From NCBI GenBank assembly GCA_937863435.1, contig CALMES010000108.1:1-32576 (forward strand): 32,576 bases of DNA. Direction: 5' to 3'. The stretch is from an uncultured Candidatus Peregrinibacteria bacterium (GTDB taxonomy: Bacteria > Patescibacteriota > Gracilibacteria > Peribacterales > Peribacteraceae). Position numbers and translations under genes: made by a program. Under the pieces are notes generated by a model. That model was not told the DNA's origin, did not search any database, and saw nothing but the letters and a program-made list of their open reading frames with translations. Positions 29,210-32,576 of this stretch are shown in pieces; positions within the stretch are counted from its first letter, which is position 1, and every line of letters starts with the position of its first letter.

Positions 29210-31128
29210 TTCATGTACTTCTGATGGCCGCAATCCTCAGCGCTGGTGGGGATAGATGCCGCTACCGCGACGGCGGACGCATCCGAAATTGCATCGATGC
29301 GCCAGGCGGTGGTGGTGGCGCTTTGCCACTTTTTAGCTGGCTGACGTCGTCGACGACATACGACACCTCGGAAGAGCTTTGCGATGTCGTCCCAGAGGCC
29401 AAAAAAACAGGAAACTACTGGTGTCAGTACGGCGATGGGACCATGGATCCGCTCGGTGCTACCAGTATCTCAGGGAGCGGCGTCATCAGTACTCTCTCTC
29501 GGCGCCATTGCCCCAACGGCCCGGATTGCACCGCCAAGAACGGAAAACTGATGAATCTCGGTCAATACGACATCGCAAATGGCGGCCGAAGCAATGATAC
29601 CGACTTTACGGTTTGCTCGTATTCGACGGTCGCAGAAGCCCCCATTTATTGGGCACTCGCAGCAAGAAATACCACGTACGGGGTGAATGGGCAGTATGGG
29701 CTTTATTATGTCCCAGCCGGAATTACGTTTCGAATTTGGTATTCGACCGGCGCAAATAGCGACACAACCGCAACCTCTGTAGGAAACGTTGATGCCCCGA
29801 GATTTATATGCGGCACCTTTACCAGTGGCGCGGCAAATACCTCTGTGGTGAAGCTGTACATTGATGGGGCGCTCGCAGCGACAACGACGGGTCAACCGAC
29901 AACTGCAGGCCTATTGACTTCCTCATTTGATCAGATCGGTGCTGAAGCGCAAACCACCGCTGGACAAGTCCGGGGCCTCCTCTACGGCACAACGTATATC
30001 CCAGACGACCTCACAGCCGGGGAAATCGCCGCTATGACGGCTCGCGTCTATGCGTCGGTACTCACCGCGGATGTCGGCACCACTCCAGTCTATACGGCCA
30101 CCTCACCCACCGCGTGCGCACATTCAGACGTGAACGTGACAGTCGTGCCGATTAACGGGCCATGCATCCGCGACACAAGCGCAGAAGCCTGGAACGCCGC
30201 TACCAACTTATTGGCATACTCGACGAATCCAGCGCTTGCCCCCTGGACAGATGCGAGCGGTGGATCGTACGTGGCGGCAACCGTCACTTCCTATGCCTCA
30301 ACCTCCCCCTCTGGAGTGCCGAGCGGCACTCAACTCACCGACGGCTCGGGCGCTGGCTACGCTGGCCGACAACAGACAGCCGCTGCAACGACTCCCACGA
30401 AATACACCCTCTCCTGCTACCTCCGCGGCGCGCTCGGCACGGAAACCGGCCGTCTCCGACTTACTGGCACGGGTGATTCCACCGGCGACAATGAGTGCAC
30501 CGCCTCGCTCACGACAGCATGGCAGCGCATCTCTTGCGTGTCCCCAGCCGCCTACGCTGGCACACTAACCCAACTCAAAGGCACGGTTGCATCCGGGGCC
30601 GTCGTCGGCGACACACAAACAATCTACGTCTGGGGATGCCAAATGGAGGAGGGCGACACCGCCTCTCCTGTGATTGTCACGCTCGGTGCGGCGGCGACGC
30701 GTGCGGCTCCGACACTTCAGAGCGTCGCAACATACACAGTCGACGGGACTCCAGCCCTTGCAGCGGACGTTAAACGGGGCCGTGTCGAGGTCTACAATAC
30801 CTTTCTTAATCTGAGGAATACCGCGACAGTCGGCGCCATCATGCAGTCCAATTCACCAGGCAACCAAACGAGGTATTTCGCTGATAACGCAGGTGCGGCA
30901 CAGCCGGCCATCGCTTCAGGTGTTGGCACTTGGTACCATGTGCGTGGATATACCGTCGGCTCAAACAACACCTGTTATCAAGATGCGACAACTGACACAG
31001 TGGGCGGAGCTGGAGCATCGACATCTTACGGCACAATCGACATCGGAACGGGATTTGGGTCCTTTGGTGCAGTTAGTGGACAGATTAAAAATGTATGCGT
31101 CGCAAACGCGGAGACAACATGCCCTTAA
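29206..31128 (+). CDS. Adhesin / receptor-binding-like protein with LamG and carbohydrate-binding domains
   Basis: 640 residues. The N-terminus has a hydrophobic start (MIHVLLMAAILSAGG) and a Cys pair (RCRYRDGGRIRNC), then a Gly-rich linker. Residues about 120-285 look like a LamG/concanavalin-like domain (FRIWYSTG, VKLYIDGALAATTTG, GEIAAMTARVYA). Residues about 325-510 match the phage carbohydrate-binding type with YTLSCYLRG, AWQRISCVS and IYVWGCQMEEG, seen on tail fibres and spikes. A second LamG-like part follows to the end. Position between ejection and lysis genes fits the receptor-binding protein. Many Cys and a signal-like start are odd for a virion spike; an exported adhesin is an alternative. 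Confidence 0.68.
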   Translation: MIHVLLMAAILSAGGDRCRYRDGGRIRNCIDAPGGGGGALPLFSWLTSSTTYDTSEELCDVVPEAKKTGNYWCQYGDGTMDPLGATSISGSGVISTLSRRHCPNGPDCTAKNGKLMNLGQYDIANGGRSNDTDFTVCSYSTVAEAPIYWALAARNTTYGVNGQYGLYYVPAGITFRIWYSTGANSDTTATSVGNVDAPRFICGTFTSGAANTSVVKLYIDGALAATTTGQPTTAGLLTSSFDQIGAEAQTTAGQVRGLLYGTTYIPDDLTAGEIAAMTARVYASVLTADVGTTPVYTATSPTACAHSDVNVTVVPINGPCIRDTSAEAWNAATNLLAYSTNPALAPWTDASGGSYVAATVTSYASTSPSGVPSGTQLTDGSGAGYAGRQQTAAATTPTKYTLSCYLRGALGTETGRLRLTGTGDSTGDNECTASLTTAWQRISCVSPAAYAGTLTQLKGTVASGAVVGDTQTIYVWGCQMEEGDTASPVIVTLGAAATRAAPTLQSVATYTVDGTPALAADVKRGRVEVYNTFLNLRNTATVGAIMQSNSPGNQTRYFADNAGAAQPAIASGVGTWYHVRGYTVGSNNTCYQDATTDTVGGAGASTSYGTIDIGTGFGSFGAVSGQIKNVCVANAETTCP

Positions 31129-31619
31129 GCAACGAAACGAAAGGCGCTATTCTTGCGGCGGTAGGAATTGCTGCATCGGTTGCAGTCGCTCTCACGCAAG
31201 GAGAACAAGAGGACAAGCGTAAATGTGAGGAGGTATCAGCGCGCTGTTGGGCTGAGGTGGCAGGCGAGAAATCCGAACTCGTTGGCCGAGCGCTCAAGTG
31301 CGAAGATGGTTTCTTTCTCCTCCCTCCTTTCGACAAGCTCAATGTCAACAAGTCGCAATGCCAATTCACCGACTGCAAGCTTGGAGACTGTCGACCGAAG
31401 GAGAAAATAGAAGAACTCCTAACCGAGTTTTCGTGCGCTACGCGAGTTTCAGAGGCGGACAAATGTTTCTGGAACGGGAAAGAGGCAGCCATTGGCTTTG
31501 TCATGATTCCCGGTTCCTTTGAGGGCGATGGGTGTGTTCGTCGGCCGTGTATTGACGATGACAAGCCATGGATACCGAAAGGCGGTTGGCCAAACAAACT
31601 CCCAGGAGTCAAAAAATGA
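31119..31619 (+). CDS. Cys-rich membrane-anchored or exported protein
   Basis: 166 residues from the ATG at 31119, with GGAGA 6 nt before; the upstream ATG at 31095 is less likely. Residues about 7-26 are hydrophobic (GAILAAVGIAASVAVAL), either a membrane anchor or a signal sequence. The rest holds ten cysteines, several spaced C-x6-C or close together (QCQFTDCKLGDC-like), suggesting disulfides in the periplasm. Basic C-terminus. Next to lysis genes, so a spanin-like or lysis-regulating role is possible; not recognised as a known family. Confidence 0.62.
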   Translation: MPLSNETKGAILAAVGIAASVAVALTQGEQEDKRKCEEVSARCWAEVAGEKSELVGRALKCEDGFFLLPPFDKLNVNKSQCQFTDCKLGDCRPKEKIEELLTEFSCATRVSEADKCFWNGKEAAIGFVMIPGSFEGDGCVRRPCIDDDKPWIPKGGWPNKLPGVKK

Positions 31620-31975
31620 CGTCTGAATATCTTGAGCTGCGATCCGAGTTCGAGCGCCTGAAAGAAAAGATGTCGTCTTTCGAGCACAAAATCAATGCAC
31701 TCGATGGGCGTCAAGATAGAACCGAATCGGAAGTCTCTCACATTATGGAAACACTCGAAGGGATTTCAGCGCGCGAAGAAGTCAGAGATCAAAAACTCGA
31801 CAGAGTATCCGGCGAAGTGCACGAAGTTCGCGCAGTCGTTCGCCTTATTCACGAATCCCAAGACACGCAAAATGATGGCATCATGCGAGTGCTGAACAAG
31901 CTCGACGAGAGCATGAAATACATGATTGCCCGAATAGGGTCAGGGGGAGACGTACCATGGACACCCAGTCGATAA
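31616..31975 (+). CDS. Coiled-coil protein
   Basis: 119 residues from the ATG at 31616 (AGGAG upstream, ATGA overlap). Nearly all heptad-like helix (LRSEFERLKEKMSSFEHKINAL; SGEVHEVRAVVRLIHESQ). No membrane segment. Its end overlaps the next gene by 19 nt. The neighbour to the right is a membrane-anchored coiled coil, so the two may associate; function unknown. Confidence 0.6.
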   Translation: MTSEYLELRSEFERLKEKMSSFEHKINALDGRQDRTESEVSHIMETLEGISAREEVRDQKLDRVSGEVHEVRAVVRLIHESQDTQNDGIMRVLNKLDESMKYMIARIGSGGDVPWTPSR

Positions 31976-32223
31976 TCACGATTGCCGTTGGCCTTGGAAT
32001 TGCCCTTGGACAATGGGCATTGCGCCGGGCTGTGACTGAGTTTGATCGGCGCCTTGAACGCGTCGAGGCACGCGTTGAGTTGGTGATCAGAGTCGAGGAA
32101 CGAACGATGCACCTCTCGAAAGCCGATGGCGTTTTAGAGGGACGCATGGAGAAAGTCGTCGAACGAATGGATGCACTTGCAAAGCACTGGCGAGAGACTT
32201 CGGAGGCAAAGAGTGAATCTTGA
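31957..32223 (+). CDS. Membrane-anchored coiled-coil protein (holin or inner-membrane spanin candidate)
   Basis: 88 residues. One N-terminal membrane segment (about 5-24, IITIAVGLGIALGQWAL), then basic and acidic helix with coiled-coil character (FDRRLERVEARVELVIRVEER). GGAGA precedes the ATG at 31957. It lies immediately before the endolysin and overlaps it by 11 nt, a usual site for holin or Rz-type genes. Single-span plus coiled coil fits an inner-membrane spanin or a pinholin-like partner; the data do not separate them. Confidence 0.6.
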   Translation: MDTQSIITIAVGLGIALGQWALRRAVTEFDRRLERVEARVELVIRVEERTMHLSKADGVLEGRMEKVVERMDALAKHWRETSEAKSES

Positions 32224-32576
32224 CCTTGCCAGGGCGAATTTTTGCACCATCGCGGAGGCACGCCTCGGATGCGTCACGCTTTGGGGCAAGAAGGGGCCAC
32301 GCCTCTTTGACTGTTCAGGGCTCGTTGCGTGGTCGCTTCTGAAGGCTGGATTCCAGTCGAAGATCCATCACAAAGACCTGAATTGGAACGCACAGCGCAT
32401 GGCAAATGACCTCGGCGCAGATCAAAGAGATTCGACAGAGTGGCAAGAAGGGGACTTGGCTTTCTACGGCCCTTCATGGGCAGACGTGCAGCACGTAGCG
32501 ATTATCTGGACGGGCAACCAAGTCTTGAGTGCCAGCGGGGCAACGCGGCTCATTACGGACCCCAAAGAAGCCCAGG
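32213..32576 (+). CDS. NlpC/P60 endolysin, N-terminal catalytic part (3' partial)
   Basis: 121 residues to the window end from a GTG at 32213, GGAGGC upstream. Core features of NlpC/P60 cysteine peptidases: LFDCSGLVAW with the catalytic Cys34, and DVQHVAIIWTG with His94, followed by VLSASGA. These enzymes cut peptide bonds in peptidoglycan stems and release progeny. A complete lysin would continue; with the 8-base match to base 1 the frame runs into 2-502, where YRKDFLGV gives the usual C-terminus. The joined chain then adds two hydrophobic segments. No signal peptide, so a holin is needed for export. Confidence 0.88.
   Translation, partial: MNLDLARANFCTIAEARLGCVTLWGKKGPRLFDCSGLVAWSLLKAGFQSKIHHKDLNWNAQRMANDLGADQRDSTEWQEGDLAFYGPSWADVQHVAIIWTGNQVLSASGATRLITDPKEAQ

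Noticed and set aside
1..32576. tRNA, rRNA, CRISPR, integrase, attachment site, IS element
   Set aside because: I looked for characteristic structures and motifs on both strands and found none that hold up by eye; a covariance-model search for tRNA would be decisive.

Overview
The window looks like most or all of the genome of a small double-stranded DNA tailed phage of podovirus type. It carries terminase, portal, scaffold and coat genes, then a head-completion/tail-adaptor-like gene, one large tail protein and a run of four helical, glycine-zipper or Ala/Gln-rich ejection-type proteins. There is no tape measure, tail sheath or tail tube. I see no integrase, excisionase, CI-like repressor, attachment site, tRNA, rRNA or CRISPR array, so a lytic phage is the simplest reading. 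The host cannot be named from the sequence. A classical signal peptide on one late gene fits a bacterial host, and possible membrane-anchored coiled-coil lysis proteins would fit a Gram-negative one. Genes are packed head to tail, mostly with 4-bp ATGA, GTGA or TTGA stop/start overlaps.

The last 8 bases equal the first 8 bases. Joining there keeps the NlpC/P60 endolysin that runs off the right end in frame with the open frame at the left end. The window is therefore probably a circular (circularly permuted) genome cut inside its endolysin gene.

Layout: (1) 2-502, rightward, end of the lysis region: endolysin C-terminus with two membrane segments in the same frame. (2) 621-5650, leftward operon: YqaJ-type exonuclease and RecT/Bet annealing protein for recombination, five unknown small genes, a second promoter, three more small genes (two of them probable paralogs), and a tiny ribbon-helix-helix protein last. 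(3) 5651-5826, divergent promoter region with a left-facing terminator hairpin. (4) 5827-11397, rightward early/middle operon: winged-helix protein, replication initiator-like gene carrying a phased DNA repeat array (candidate origin), DnaC-like helicase loader, many small unknown genes including three Cys-cluster proteins, and a RusA-like resolvase. (5) 11398-28249, rightward morphogenesis: small and large terminase, portal, scaffold, coat, strong terminator after coat, adaptor-like gene, large tail protein, ejection proteins. Two likely promoters share TATAGTGG, in front of the small terminase and the portal. (6) 28251-28820, a leftward two-gene insert with its own terminator inside the rightward late region. 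(7) 28835-32576, rightward host-interaction and lysis: a signal-peptide protein, a 640-residue LamG/carbohydrate-binding adhesin, a Cys-rich membrane or exported protein, a coiled-coil protein, a membrane-anchored coiled-coil protein and the endolysin.

How it fits together: the leftward operon would supply recombination and the rightward early operon initiator, helicase loader and junction resolvase. Recombination-made concatemers would then be packaged by the terminase, and the ejection proteins and adhesin would handle delivery and receptor binding. No stretch over 300 bases lacks a gene.
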